DNA of 64,000 bases from Cepaea nemoralis (lineage: Eukaryota; Mollusca; Gastropoda; Stylommatophora; Helicidae): assembly GCA_014155875.1 (NCBI GenBank), contig JACEFZ010024486.1, positions 124,001 to 188,000 of the forward strand, in the 5' to 3' direction. Position 1 is the first letter of the stretch, and every line of letters starts with the position of its first letter. A model generated the notes under the pieces. It did no database searches, was not told the DNA's origin, and saw only the letters and a program-made list of their open reading frames with translations. Position numbers and translations under genes: made by a program. Below are positions 1 to 10,960 of this stretch, one piece after another.

Positions 1-556
1 GAGTCAAGTGACCAGCCCAGCGAATCTGATTCTTCATCAGTAGAGTGTGGATACTGGGCATGGATGCTCTTTCTAGGACTTCAGTGTCTGGAATCTTGTC
101 TTGCCATTTAATCTTCAGTAGCTTCCTTAGGCAGACTGTGTGGAAGTGGTTTAATTTCCTAGCGTGTCGCTGATAAACAGTCCAGGTTTCACAAGCATAT
201 AGCAGTGTGGATAATACAACTGCTTTGTAGACTTTTAGCTTTGTTTGCAGGCTTATTCCAGTTCTGTCCCATACATTCTTGTACAGTCTGCCAAAGGCCG
301 CACTGGCCTTGGAGATTCTTGCATTCACTTCGTCATCAATTGTGGCAGCTTGTGCCACAGTGCTGCCAAGATAGGTGAATTTGTCCACAACACTTAGTCT
401 ATGATCATTCACTTTGATATTCGGCACAGTGTGATTATTCCCTGGAGCTGGCTGGTACATAATTACAGTCTTCTCCAAGTTGATATTGAGCCCAAAGTTG
501 GCACAGGCATGTGAGAAAGCTGAAACATTATGTTGCATGTCCGCCTCTGAGTTGGC

Positions 557-2104
557 CTATAGAGCGCAATCATCAGCAAACAGGAGCTCTCTGACGGTGT
601 CGCTGTTAATTTTGGTTTTAGCTTTCAGCCTTCTGAGATTGAATAACTTTCCATCCATACGGTAGTTGATGTCTATTCCAATGTCGTCGTTCTCGAAGGC
701 ATTCATCAACATGGCTGAAAACATGAGGCTGAACAGTGTTGGTGCCAGGACACATCCTTGCTTCACTCCATTGGTGACAGGAAAGGGTTCAGACAGTTCA
801 CCATTTTCCTGTACTCTTGCCTGCATGCCATCATGAAATAGCCGCACTATTTGGACAAACTTTCGTGGACAGCCATATTTTGCCATAATCTTCCACAGTC
901 CTTCTCTGCTGACTGTATCAAAAGCCTTGGTAAGGTCAATGAAAGTAGAGAACATTTCGCAGTTCTGTTCCCGACATTTCTCTTGCAGCTGCCTTGCAGC
1001 GAAAATCATGTCAACAGTTCCACGTTCTTTTCTGAAGCCACATTGACTCTCAGGAAGAAGACCTTGATCGAGATGGGCTGTGAAGCGATTGAGAAGAATT
1101 CTGGCGAGTATCTTCCCTGCAATTGAAAGCAAGGAGATGCCTCGGTGGTTGTCACAGGATTGGCGGTTTCCTTTACGTTTGTAAAGGTGGACTATTGACG
1201 CGTCCTTGAAATCTTGTGGCATGGTCTCGTTCACCCATATGTTTGTAAAGACTTGGTGAAGCTGCTCTGTTAGGACCGGCCCACCTGCCTTGTATATCTC
1301 TGCTGGGATGGAGTCAGGACCAGGTGCCTTGCCGCTGGAGAGTTGCTGGATGGCTTTGTTTACTTCCACTATGGTTGGCAGGTCATCAAGTGTCTCATTG
1401 ATAGGAACTTGAGGAAGGCAATTGATGGTTTCATCATCGAAGAAGGAAGTTGCATTTAAGATGTTGCTGAAATTCTCTGCCCAGCGTTGAAGGATTTCTT
1501 TCTGATCGGTAACCAATGTTCCCCCATCTGCACTGAGGAGGGGAACTATGCCTGGTGATGTAGGACCATAGACCGCTTTCAGTGAGTCGTAGAAGTTTTT
1601 CATATCATGTCTGTCAGCAAAGCCCTGAATTTCATCAGCTTTGCTGCTCAGCCAGGAGTCCCGCATGTGCCGAAGTTTCTGCTGCACTACTCTCTGAATG
1701 TTCTTGAAAGCATCTTTTATTGATGTTGACTTTGGGTCATTCAAATGTTCCTTGAGGAGAAGATGTTTCTCGGCCAGCAATTGGTTGATGTCTTCGGAAT
1801 TTTCATCAAACCAGTCTTTATGCTTTCGGGGGGCTGGACCCAGGATTTCCATAGCAGTGTTATAAATTATGTCCTTTAGGGCTCTCCATTCTGTTTCTGT
1901 ATCCTGTTTAGCTGCAGCATTGGGCTTGAGGCGGTCTTCCAGCATATTTTCAAACGACTGCTGCATTTTCTTGCTCTTTAGGCGGGAGACATTTAGCTTT
2001 TTTTTTTTTGCATTTTCGCCCCTTGAGGACGCCGTGGTGGCCTGATGTGAATGTTTATTTTCGAGACAATGAGACGATGGTCTGTCCAACATTCGGCACC
2101 ACAC
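557..2104 (-). pseudogene. LINE A reverse transcriptase (nonsense-truncated)
   Basis: A 515-codon open frame encodes most of a LINE reverse transcriptase, which makes cDNA on nicked target DNA. Visible RT blocks in order are: SSGKAPGPDSIPAEI near residue 255; DASIVHLYKRKGNR; HRGISLLSIAGKILARIL; PESQCGFRKERGTVD; FIDLTKAFDTVSREGLW with a catalytic Asp; NGVKQGCVLAPTLFSLMF; and FADD near the C-terminus with the Asp pair. The frame then meets TAG at 557-559, and the same frame continues past it as ANSEADMQHNV, so the stop is a mutation and not the natural end. The first ~30 codons (2104-2010) are an out-of-frame shadow of the endonuclease. The true protein frame enters at the A-run near 2005. It is a dead element copy, not a host gene. 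Confidence 0.9.
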
Positions 2105-2285
2105 ATGGATTTTGTCACTCGAACGTCTTGTCTGTCACTCTTCCTGACGATGACATAGTCAATGAGGTGCCAGTGTTTCGAGCGAGGGTGCATCCACGAT
2201 GTCCTATTTCTCATGGGGAGACGGAAAATTGTGTTCGTAATCAGGAGATCATGTTCGGCACATGTCTGAAGGAGGCGGAGTCCAT
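2008..2285 (-). pseudogene. LINE A endonuclease C-terminal fragment
   Basis: Residues [35 protein letters not shown] and [12 protein letters not shown] form the C-terminal third of an exonuclease-endonuclease-phosphatase fold. The TDH triplet corresponds to the catalytic (S/T)DH motif of APE-type LINE endonucleases. The N-terminal catalytic Asn and Glu blocks are missing because the copy is 5'-truncated at 2285. The open frame continues artificially through the adjacent 19-bp repeats, giving a spurious 337-residue ORF. Confidence 0.88.
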
Positions 2286-2975
2286 TAATACAATACACAA
2301 CATATAATACAATACACAACATATAATACAATACACAACATATAATACAATACACAACATATAATACAGTACTCAACATATAATACGATACACAACATAT
2401 AATACAATACACAACATATAATACAGTACTCAACATATAATACGATACACAACATATAATACAATACACAACATATAATACGATACACAGCATATAATAC
2501 AATACACAACATATAATACAATACACAACATATAATACAATACACAACATATAATACGATACACAACATATAATACAATACACGACAGATAATACAATAC
2601 ACAACATATAATACAATACACGACATATAATACAATACACAACATATAATACAATACACAACATATAATACAATACACAACATATAATACAATACACAAC
2701 ATATAATACAATACACAACATATAATACAATACACAACATATAATACAATACACAACATATAATACAATACACAACATATAATACAATACACAACATATA
2801 ATACAATACACAACATATAATACGATACACAGCATATAATACGATACACAACATATAATACAATACACAACATATAATACAATACACGACATATAATACA
2901 ATACACAACATATAATACAATACACAACATATAATACAATACACAACATATAATAGAATACACAAAATATAATCA
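2286..2975. repeat. 19-bp minisatellite, ~36 copies
   Basis: The unit is ATAATACAATACACAACAT, with scattered variants (GATACAC, AGTACTC, CACGACA). 19 is not a multiple of 3, so one pass through all three frames takes 57 bp. Because no frame of the minus strand contains a stop, three long low-complexity ORFs appear (Tyr/Cys/Ile/Val/Leu-rich). I regard these as artefacts. The array begins exactly where LINE A copy 1 is truncated. Confidence 0.97.
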
Positions 2976-4182
2976 CAGAGACCCTCCAGTGACTACATTC
3001 AGGCATAAGAATGGGATGACAACACTAAACAGATGACAAAACATGAGAACAACTAGGACAACATGAAATTCTGAGGGGGAAAAATGTGTTTGCTACTTAT
3101 CCCAGAATCCCAGGCTGATATACAGATTATCAGTGACGGTAAATAAGAAATAAGCAATTATGGATAACCGATGAAATCTTGAGCAAAATTACTCAAAGAA
3201 AGAAAGCAAAGAATACTCCGGAGTATATATTAATAGACAGAGAAATACGTCACATATGCAGATTTGCAAAAGAAGAGTGGTTGCAGGTACAATGCAAAGA
3301 AATGGAGGATATAGAAATAAAACACAACTTGAAAGAATTGCATGAAAATATAAAAATATTTACAAAGAAGAAAAATAAAATAACAGGAAATGGTTGTATA
3401 AGAGGGAAAGATGGACAAATTATAATTGATAGTACCAACATAATAGAAAGATGGACAGAATACACAGAAGATTTATTCTGGGGCAGCAGGGTCAATAAAC
3501 CAACATTGTATAATACTCAAGATGGACCAAACATATTAAACGCTGAATTAAAGAAGGCTATTAAAAAGATAAAAGAAGGATATGCTGCAGGTCCTGATAA
3601 GATAACAGATATGATAAAATCCTTATCCAGCTTTGGCATTGATACTATTGTAGACTTATGTAGTGATACATATAATACTTTGACATCCCCAAGGATTTGA
3701 AAACAGCCATTTTTATCACACTCGCCAAGAGCTGTTGATTGTGAGGATTACAGAACTTTTAGCACAATGAGCCATATAACTAATATACTACTCAATGTCA
3801 TAGATGGAAGAATTCAAAGTAATATAGATGGGGAAGTAGCTGAAAAAATAATTTGGGTTCCACAATAACAGCGGCAACAGAGAAGCAATAACATGTTAAT
3901 TGAAAAATATATAGAGGTTAAGAAAAATATCTTTGTTTTATAGACTAAAAGAAAGCTTTTGAAAGAGTACAACATGAACGACTAATTACATTCCTTCAAG
4001 ATATAGGAGTAGACGGAAAGGACATCAGACTTATTAGTAACATGTACTGGGAACAAGTGGCGTCATTTAGATGCAGAAGTAATTATTTGTTGCCCATAGA
4101 GAAAAAGAGTGGAGTGCGGAAGGGATATGTGTTGTCCCCAAGCCTCTTCAGCCTATACACAAAAAGAAATTTTACACAAATC

Positions 4183-4196
4183 GAACTGCCTGGACT
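4183..4196. repeat. Left target-site duplication of GAA-SINE copy 1
   Basis: GAACTGCCTGGACT recurs as GAACTGCCTAGACT at 4732-4745 on the other side of the element. Confidence 0.85.
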
Positions 4197-4731
4197 CTGG
4201 GTGGATGTCGTCTCATTAACATAAAATGGAACGCTTGGATAGCGAATCCATTACGTGGAAGTCCGAAGCGAAAGCTTGCTGAGTGGATGTCGTCTGCAGA
4301 CTGATCGTTCCTGGTTTGCAATGGAAGCGGCCAGTGGTGAATGAAATACCCAATACATGGAAGTGAGGAATTAAAGCAGCCATGTGCATGGCATGGCGAT
4401 TCCTTGGGTGAGCCCACTACCAGAGCACTATGTGTCGGCTCTGCAATTATGAAAGCCTCCTTGGATGGCGGAAAATGCCCATGGACCTTCCCTTGAGGGC
4501 TGACCGTGAAGTCTACGACCGTTCTAACTTGACCAGCTGGGATGTGGACGGCACCACAACAATGAGAGTTCCCAAGGAATGCAAACCTGATTAAAAAACG
4601 CACACTAAAGTCGGATGTGTTGGCCTAAGGGTTTTGGCCCAAGGGTGCCTCACGAGACACACCGCAATTACGTCTGAAATAAAAGACTCCGGATGAACAC
4701 AGAATAATAATAATAATAATAAGAAGAAGAA
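4197..4731 (+). mobile_element. GAA-tailed SINE-like element, copy 1
   Basis: It is inserted in the RT of the surrounding LINE and flanked by target-site duplications GAACTGCCTGGACT (4183-4196) and GAACTGCCTAGACT (4732-4745), 13 of 14 identical. It ends with CTCCGGATGAACACAG followed by a (AAT)n(AAG)n tail. Its 3' half is homologous to elements at 16638-16779 and 19685-20233 (shared GAGTGGATG-CGTCTGCAGAC, CTTCCCTTGAGGG, AAAGTCGGATGTGTT). It has no coding capacity, so it is non-autonomous. I do not see a convincing tRNA head in this copy. Confidence 0.85.
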
Positions 4732-5083
4732 GAACTGCCTAGACTTAACAGCAATGGAAGAATCATAAGCAATCTTAGGTATGCTGGTGATACCTTGTTG
4801 CTAGCAGAAAGCGAGCAAGAGTTACACAAACTAATGGAACAAGTAAACAGGCATAGTGCAGAATGTGGCTTAGATATTAACATCCAAATAATAAAAAAAG
4901 GGGGAAAAGAAAACTATAATAATTTGCAGTGGAAAGGAAAGGTCATCACTGTAAGCAGGGAGATACTAGTGCAAGTAAAAAGTTTCTCCTATCTTGGACA
5001 GATGACGGCATAATTGAAATAGAAAACAACAAGAGAAAAGGAATGGCCAAATATTCTTTTGACATCAGCATTAACATCTAGAG

Positions 5084-5330
5084 CAGTGGTTCTCAACCGG
5101 TGGGGAATTCAAGATCGCATTAATACAAGAACCAGTTACTTTTTATTGTTTTCCCTCTAAATTTTACAGTTCTGTACTTCTCACCCTATTGAAATTAGTT
5201 TTCACGTTTTATGTAGATGTCTAGACTTGTTCTAGTATGTGTTATTAAATTTAGCTTCCACTTTTATGCATGCTGTGTAAGGATGGGGGGGGGGGGGGGG
5301 GGGGGGGGATTTATAGGGAGGAAATATAAT
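5084..5330 (+). mobile_element. hAT-type MITE, 5' part
   Basis: It starts with the terminal sequence CAGTGGTTCTCAACC, preceded by ATCTAGAG, which fits the 8-bp hAT target preference (nTCTAGAn). It is collinear with the complete copy at 46166-46574 through the G-rich tract and GGATTTATAGG-AGGAAATA near 5309-5330. The 3' terminal inverted repeat is absent, so this copy is truncated. It contains a run of 20 or more G at 5284-5308. Confidence 0.83.
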
Positions 5331-5629
5331 TGTGTATAATTGTTCAGGGATATGGTGTTTCAACAAGTTATATTAATTTCAGATGTAGAATAAGGGTATC
5401 GGTGTGTTGCTGTGGTCAGCATGGCTCTAACTTCTGCTGAGGGAAGGGGGGGGGGGGGGTGGTGTGTGGTCTGAGGTGTCAGGCAGTGGTGATACCTTTG
5501 GTAAGGATGACTGTCATGCCCTTTTCAGGAACCATTCCCCACTGGTCCAAGCCTGACACCCAGCTCACGCTTGTGGCTCCTAGTAGCCTGTCAGCATGCG
5601 ACAGCCCCCCCCCCCAGTTGGGGGGGGGG
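5331..5629. other. Unassigned, with G/C homopolymer tracts
   Basis: No gene is seen. A poly-G run (5448-5459) and a facing C-run/G-run pair around AGTT (5606-5630) can form a hairpin or G-quadruplex. This stretch may be the distal 5' UTR of the following LINE A copy. Confidence 0.4.
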
Positions 5630-6344
5630 GAGGCAACATCTGTGACAGGCTGGCTAAATCAGGCGTGGGTAACCGATTCGGCCTCAAACCAATCGGTGAA
5701 CTAGGGTATGCCTATCCAGCATGTGAAGACAGAATTCGGTAGACTGCGCGGAAGAAATCATTGATGATTCAACGAGCAAGACGGCGTTTACCTGCAAAAC
5801 GTTTTGGAACATGATGAGCACGGCAAGGCACGTAGAGCGCCCTGGTCATCCACTGCACCTGTATTCGTCTTGACTTGTCTTGCCACTGGATTCAGATGGA
5901 CTCAGGTGAGAATGTGGTCGACGAAATGTGCTACTCTTCCACACTTTAATCCAATTCATCGCGCAAGTCATTCTTCATCCAACTTCATCTATCACCTTCA
6001 GGCCCCGTGGCGATGGGCAAGCGGCGAAGCGGCAGGCGTGGGTACGCTGGCAGTCGTAGTCGCAGACCTGAACACAACACAGACGGCTCAGACCATATGG
6101 TCATCTTCTACTGACCGGGAGAGCAGTGGAATTCGGCAGCCCCCTAAGCGACTGAGCAGCCCTCTATAGGGAAGCACTGCTCACCTCCATAGCATGAGGA
6201 AGGGGCTAGAAAAGGTACCCTAAACATTGTCTGCTTCATCATTACCTAACCAGTTATCCTCGGTTGGTTGGTACCCTATACTGCGGTCGACAAACAACTA
6301 AAGTAACAACAGGTAAAGCTAAAAAAGCAAACCGTATTCCCTTA

Positions 6345-7185
6345 ACCATCGGAACTTGGAATGTACGCACCCAACTTGATAGAGACGGCGTGTCGGACCC
6401 AGAGAGATGAACAGCACTGATTGGGCGAGAGCTGGGCAGGTACAACAACGATATTGAAGCCTTGAGCGAGACACGACTTGCAGATGAAGGCCAAATCTAT
6501 GAAATAGGTGCCGGTTACACATTCTTCTGGAGTGGAAGGAAGAGTGAGGAAAGACGCCAGTCCGGTGTAGGATTTGCCATTAAGTCGGCTCTGGTTGGCA
6601 AACTAGCTGGATTACCGAAGGCCTTGAACGACTGTCATGTTTAAAAAAAATAAACGACAGACTTATGACCATTAAGTTACCCCTGCTGAACGGAAGGGGG
6701 AATGCAACCATCGTGTGTGTCTACGCACCAACCATGACCAGTGAGGATGACATCACGAACAAGTTCTATGAGGACCTACACAGTGTCTTAACATCTGTTC
6801 CCAAAGGAGACAAACTTATACTCCATGGGGACTTCAATGCCAGAGTAGGCACGGACACCACCTCTTGGAGTGGCTTTATTGAAAGCACGGAGTCTGAAAT
6901 TTCAACAGCAATGGACTCCTCCTTCAGACCTGTGCCGAACACGATCTCTTAATTACCAACACAATTTTCCGTCTTCCCATGAGAAATAGGATATCGTGGA
7001 TGCACCCTCGCTCGAAACACTGGCACCTCATTGACTATGTTATCGTCACGAGGAGTGACAGACAAGACGTTCGGGTGACAGAATCCATGTGTGGTGCCGA
7101 ATGTTGGACAGACCATCGTCTCATTGTCTCGAAAATAAACATACACATCAAACCACCACGACGTCACGGAAGGGTAAAATTGTGA
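6345..7185 (+). pseudogene. LINE A APE-type endonuclease (frameshifted)
   Basis: Endonuclease motifs are readable across three frames. IGTWNVRT carries the catalytic Asn block and EALSETRLAD the catalytic Glu block. VCVYAPTMTSEDD, LILHGDFNARVG (Asp/Asn block) and [13 protein letters not shown] (Asp-His block) follow. This enzyme would nick target DNA to prime reverse transcription. Disablements: a TGA near 6409 after SDPER; an A-run near 6645 breaking the frame after LPKALND; and a shift near 6890-6930, after which the [16 protein letters not shown] part is read in another frame. Start and stop are not meaningful in this dead copy. Confidence 0.88.
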
Positions 7186-7189
7186 AAAC

Positions 7190-7972
7190 AAAAAGACTAA
7201 ATGTTACCCGCATAAACAGTTTTAAAAAATGCAGCTGTCATTTGAAAATATGCTGGAGGATCGCCTCGGGCCCATTGCCGCAGCTAAACAGAATGCAGAG
7301 ACAGAGTGGAAAGCCCTAAAGGAAAAGGTTTACAGCACTGCTATGGAAATCCTGGGTCCAGGCGCCCCCCCCCCCCCCTCCGGAAGCATAAAGACTGTTC
7401 GATGAAAATTCCGAAGACATCAACCAATTGATGGCTGAGAAACACCTTCTCTACAAGGCATACTTGAACGACCCGAGGTCAACATTAAAAAAAAAAATGC
7501 CTTCAATAACATCCGAAGAGTAGTGACGCAGAAACTTCGGCACATGCGGGACTCCTGGCTGAGCAACAAGGCTGATGAGATTCAAGGCTTTGCTGACATA
7601 CATTATATGAAAAACTTCTACGACTCATTGAAAACGGTCTATGGTCCCACATCACCAAGCATAGTTCTCCTCCTTGGTGCGGATGGGGGAACATTGGTCA
7701 TCGACAAGAGGGAGTCCTTCAGCGCTGGGCAGAGTATTTTGGTAACATCGTGTTGCAACCTCCTCCATCGATGGTGGGGCCATCGGCTGCTTTCATCAGG
7801 TCCCCACTGGTGATACTCTTGCTGACCTGCCAACCATAGTGGAAGTAAACAAAGCCATCCAGCAGCTTTCCAGCAGTAAGGCGCCTGGTCCGAACTCAGT
7901 CCCGGCTGAGATGTACAGGGCAGGTGGACTGATTCTACTGGAGCAGCTTCACCAGTTCTTTGCAGGCATATG
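7190..7972 (+). pseudogene. LINE A linker and RT N-terminal part
   Basis: Collinear with copy 1: KLRHMRDSWLSNKADEIQGF, MKNFYDSLKTVYGPTSP, GADGGTLVIDK, then LPTIVEVNKAIQQL and SKAPGPNSVPAEMYRAGG up to the SINE insertion. A C-run (7367-7378) and an A-run (7488-7497) break the frame. Confidence 0.85.
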
Positions 7973-8633
7973 GACTTCTGGTCCCCAACATGGCGGATAG
8001 GCATTGAACTGTTACGACCTCTGGAGTGTTTATGCTTGTGGCTACGGTTTGCATTCGTATTTTCCTCATGTAGGACTGGTAGTATATGGTTCCGTCATCC
8101 TGCTACTGAGTAAGTGCGTGGCGTGACACTGTGAGCTGTGAAGTTCGTGTGGAATGCTTTTACATCTGTCCGCTGTTGTTTGTACAGTGAACTGCATGTT
8201 CGGAACAATGGCTACCGGCTGTTGCTGAATTGACTGGTTTGCCTTTTCGGTTCACGAGTGCATTTTTCAGGAGATTCCTTGGAGTCGTCGCTGGAGCTAC
8301 GGAGTACGTGCTTTGTGCGGCACTTTCGGCGGGTCACCCTGCAGAAAGAGACCGAGCCATGTGGGATAAAACCCGGGTCAATTAAGTCTTTCTGGTGACT
8401 GCCGATTCCATTGACGATGAACTGTATTTTTCGTGGAGGACTTTTGTGTTGGCATTCTGGCGGCGGCATTATGCACAGTGTACCAATGTGGTCTGTTGGC
8501 TTGCCGAGACTCCTGTCTGTTCCACTTTTCACATTGGACAGTGAGGAGCATTTTGTGTGATATTCACTGGCACAGGAACGGAGCATATGGGGACGAACAG
8601 TTGCCGTGAAGATGGAACAGAGACTAACTAACC

Positions 8634-8668
<35 letters not shown>

Positions 8669-8670
8669 CA
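7973..8670 (+). mobile_element. CTAA-tailed SINE-like element inside LINE A
   Basis: It is flanked by a perfect 12-bp duplication TGCAGGCATATG (7961-7972 and 8671-8682) and ends in a (CTAA)n tail (8620-8669). Its body (8255-8600) is shared with 12090-12215 (GTCGTCGCTGGAGCTACGGA, GAGCCATATGGGATAAA) and 61725-61990 (GTGACTGCCGA, TCCACTTTTCACATTGGACA), and in antisense at 34877-34955. The first ~250 bp (CCCCAACATGGCGG onward) is not shared with those copies, so the 5' part looks chimeric. It has no ORF of note. Confidence 0.85.
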
Positions 8671-8811
8671 TGCAGGCATATGTGTGAGCGGGACCATGCC
8701 ACAGGATTTCAGGGACGCGTCAACTTTGAAAACATAAAGGAAACCGCCTATCCTGTGACAACCACCGAAGCATCTACTTGCTCTCAATTGCAGGGAAGAT
8801 CAATAAATCAA

Positions 8812-9931
8812 CCATGTGCCATGCCAGAAAGCGTGGGCGGTCATGACTCACCATTTCACTCGATCACCAGAGTCATGGATCAGCTCAGTGTTCCTGTCTC
8901 GTCCATGCCATGTGGTCAAGCCATCCAGGTATTTTCCTCTCGGTCTTCCTCTTGGTCTGTTCCCTTCGATCTTGCCAGTTGTCACTAAGTTCTCCAATCC
9001 ATTTCTTCTCATAACATGTCCACAAAATTTTGACTGTCTACGTCTAATTTCTCTAATCAATTTACGATTTTCATGTGTCTCCTGTAGTACTTGGTCATTG
9101 GTTTTTCTGTCTGTCTATGGTATTCTTTGCATTTTCCTCAGAAACCACATTTCTGCAGCCATCAGATGTTTTTCAGCTTGACTGCTCATTGTCCAAGTTT
9201 CACATCCATACAAAAGAACAGGCTCTATGCATCCCCTCAACACTCTTTTTCTCGTTTCAATTGACATCTTTTTATTGGTCAGAATGTTTTTCATCTTGCT
9301 AAAGGCTACTTTCGCCATGGCGATTCTTGTTCTAATCTCTTCAAGGCATCTCCCATCAGATGTTATGACTGTTCCGAGATAGTTGTACAGATTCACTTGT
9401 TGAAGAATATTCCCATTTACTTGTATATTACTTTGTGGTATTTCGTTCTTCCTAGTGACTACCATAACCTGTGTCTTTTTACAATATAATTCTAACCCCA
9501 GTTGCTCACTATGTACAACAACCGCATCTACTAATTGTTGCATCCTGCGCATTATCTGCAATCAATACTGTATCATCTGCATATCTAATGTTATTGATGT
9601 TTCGTCCTCCAATGCTGATCCATTCCATCTTCTACATTTCTGAAAATATTTTCACTGTATAGGGAAAACGATCTGGAGACATTACACATCCCTGCCTAAC
9701 ACCTATCTTACCAGGCTGATATTGTCCCACTTCATTATCAATTCTTATGGCAGCTTGTTGTTTCCAATATATGTTTTTTTTATAAGTCTTATGTCTTTCC
9801 CATCAATTTGTAGATCTGCAATCATTTCCACCATGTTGACATGTCTAACTCTATAAAAAGCCTTTATGTAGTCAATAAAGCAAAGATGAATATCCTTGTT
9901 TACTTCTATAGCACGTTCAATAACTGTTCCC
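8812..9931 (-). mobile_element. LINE family B, copy 1 (5'-truncated, antisense in LINE A)
   Basis: Read on minus: IERAIEVNKDIHLCFIDYIKAF, GVRQGCVMSPDRF, NNIRYADDTVLIAD, then a 148-codon frame (9561-9115) with YLGTVITSDGRCLEEIRTRIAMAKVAF, LLYGCETWTMSSQAEKHL and WFLRKMQRI, and finally LIREIRRRQSKFCGHVMRRNGLENLVTTGKIEG and RPRGKYLDG (9060-8848). The RT catalytic YADD is present, but the frames are broken. Its insertion removed about 35 bp of LINE A (the LARILLNRFTA codons are missing between the flanks). A second copy of the family is at 25107-27195. Confidence 0.9.
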
Positions 9932-10334
9932 ATCTCGATCAAGGTCTTCTTCCTGAGAGTCAATGTGGCTTCAGAAAAGAGCGAGGAACTGTTGACATAA
10001 TTGTTGCCGCAAGGCAGTTGCAGGAGAAATGTCAGGAACAGAACTCCGAGATGTTCTCCGCTTTCATTGATTTTACCAAGGTTTTTGATTCAGTCAGCGG
10101 AGAAGGACTGTGAAAGATATGGCGAAATGTGGCTGTCCACGAAAGTTTGTCCAATTAGTGCGGCTATTTCATGATGGTATGCAGGCAAGAGTAAAGTAAA
10201 ATGGTGAACTGTCTGAGCCCTTTCCTGTCACCAATGGAGTGAAGCAAGGGTGTGTCCTGGCACCAACACTGTTCAGTTTCATGTTGACAGCTATGCTGAC
10301 GAATGTCTTTGAAAACAACGACATTGGAATAGGC

Positions 10335-10424
10335 ACGTTTGCAAAGGTGGACCATTGACGAGTCCCTGAAATCCTGTGGCATGGTACCGCTCACACATAT
10401 GCCTGCAAAGTTAGTTAGTTAGTC
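10335..10424 (-). repeat. Inverted patch copied from the LINE A/SINE junction
   Basis: On the minus strand this reads (CTAA)n, then CTTTGCAGGCATATGTGTGA and the LINE A codons SGTMPQDFRDSSMVHLCK. The same order (CTAA tail followed by LINE A) occurs on + at 8640-8740. The patch sits where the RT FADD block should be. Confidence 0.75.
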
Positions 10425-10960
10425 CTGGAGAAGACTATAGTTATGTACCAGCCAGCTCCATGGATTAATCACACCGTGCCGAATATCAACGTGAACGGTC
10501 ATAGACTAAGTGTTGTGGACACATTCACCTATCTTGGCAGCACTGTGTCCCAAGCTGCCACGATTGATGACTAAGTGAATGCAAGAATCTCCAAGGCGGG
10601 CGCGGCCTTTAGCAGACTGTACAAGAATGTATGGGACAGAACTGGAATAAGCCTGCAAACAAAGCTTAAAGTCTACAAAGTAGTTGTATTATTCACACTG
10701 TTATATGCTTGTGAAACCTGGACTGAAACCTTAGGAAGATATTGAAGATTAAATGAATTTTTACGGCGAGCTGCGTTATGGTAAACGCCCCCAAGGCGGC
10801 CAGAGGAAACTCTTTAAAGACACTCTGAAGATCTCACTAAAAGTTTGTGGAATTCATCTTGACACCCGGGAGACTGCAGCCAGAGACCGAAATTCGTGGC
10901 GTGCATGATACACAAGTGTGCAGTCACTTGTGAAGCAACCAGTGGACTGCGAGAGCTGTG

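Larger units (their letters stand above)
1..2285 (-). mobile_element. LINE family A, copy 1 (5'-truncated, runs off window start)
   Basis: A non-LTR retrotransposon is read on the minus strand from 2285 down to base 1. The first part (2285-2008) is the C-terminal end of an APE-type endonuclease, ending in the [11 protein letters not shown] signature. Next comes a reverse transcriptase (2104-557), then the LINE C-terminal region (556-1), with residues such as YLGSTV, LLYACETWT and NQIRWAGHLT readable in frame. The element is broken. The endonuclease and RT frames are offset at an A-run (T-run at 1999-2011 on +), and an in-frame TAG (557-559) directly follows the FADDCAL motif. The 5' end stops abruptly at 2285 against a 19-bp tandem array. 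The same family recurs on + at 5630-10960. The family is Jockey/CR1-like by its endonuclease plus RT layout; the exact clade is not determined. Confidence 0.93.
3150..5083 (+). mobile_element. Degenerate LINE (family G) RT remnant, interrupted by a SINE
   Basis: The remnant spans several frames. Codons 3179-3700 give the pre-RT and first RT block (ELKKAIKKIKEGYAAGPDKI). 3700-3900 matches the RT block CEDYRTFSTMSHITNILLNVI. 3940-4170 carries KESFERVQHERL and GVRKGYVLSPSLFSLYTK. After a SINE insertion the frame resumes at 4732 with NLRYAGDTLLLAESEQELHK, where the YADD aspartate has become Gly (YAGD). The remnant ends at a MITE boundary (5083). Stops, frameshifts and the YAGD change show it is long dead. 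Confidence 0.85.
5630..10960 (+). mobile_element. LINE family A, copy 2 (near full-length, fragmented)
   Basis: This is the same family as 1-2285. In order: 5' UTR-like DNA (5630-6340); endonuclease (6345-7185); linker and RT N-terminus (7190-7972); CTAA-tailed SINE insertion (7973-8670); RT resumption (8671-8805, CVSGTMPQDFRDAS); antisense LINE B (8812-9931); RT core (9932-10334, DQGLLPESQCGFRKERGTVD, NGVKQGCVLAPTLFS); a short inverted patch (10335-10424) replacing the catalytic FADD segment; and the C-terminal region (10425-10960, YQPAP, YLGSTVSQAATIDD, LLYACETWT). Multiple stops and frameshifts show it is dead. The layout gives the family's domain order: 5' UTR, APE endonuclease, RT, 3' region. 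Confidence 0.9.

Noticed and set aside
1993..3006. 337-residue Tyr/Cys/Ile-rich 'membrane' protein
   Set aside because: A fusion of the LINE A endonuclease tail with the 19-bp repeat; the hydrophobic part is a repeat translation.
4172..4603. 143-residue minus-strand ORF across the SINE in LINE G
   Set aside because: It crosses the SINE boundary and target duplication, has no homologous frame in copy 3, and no domain.
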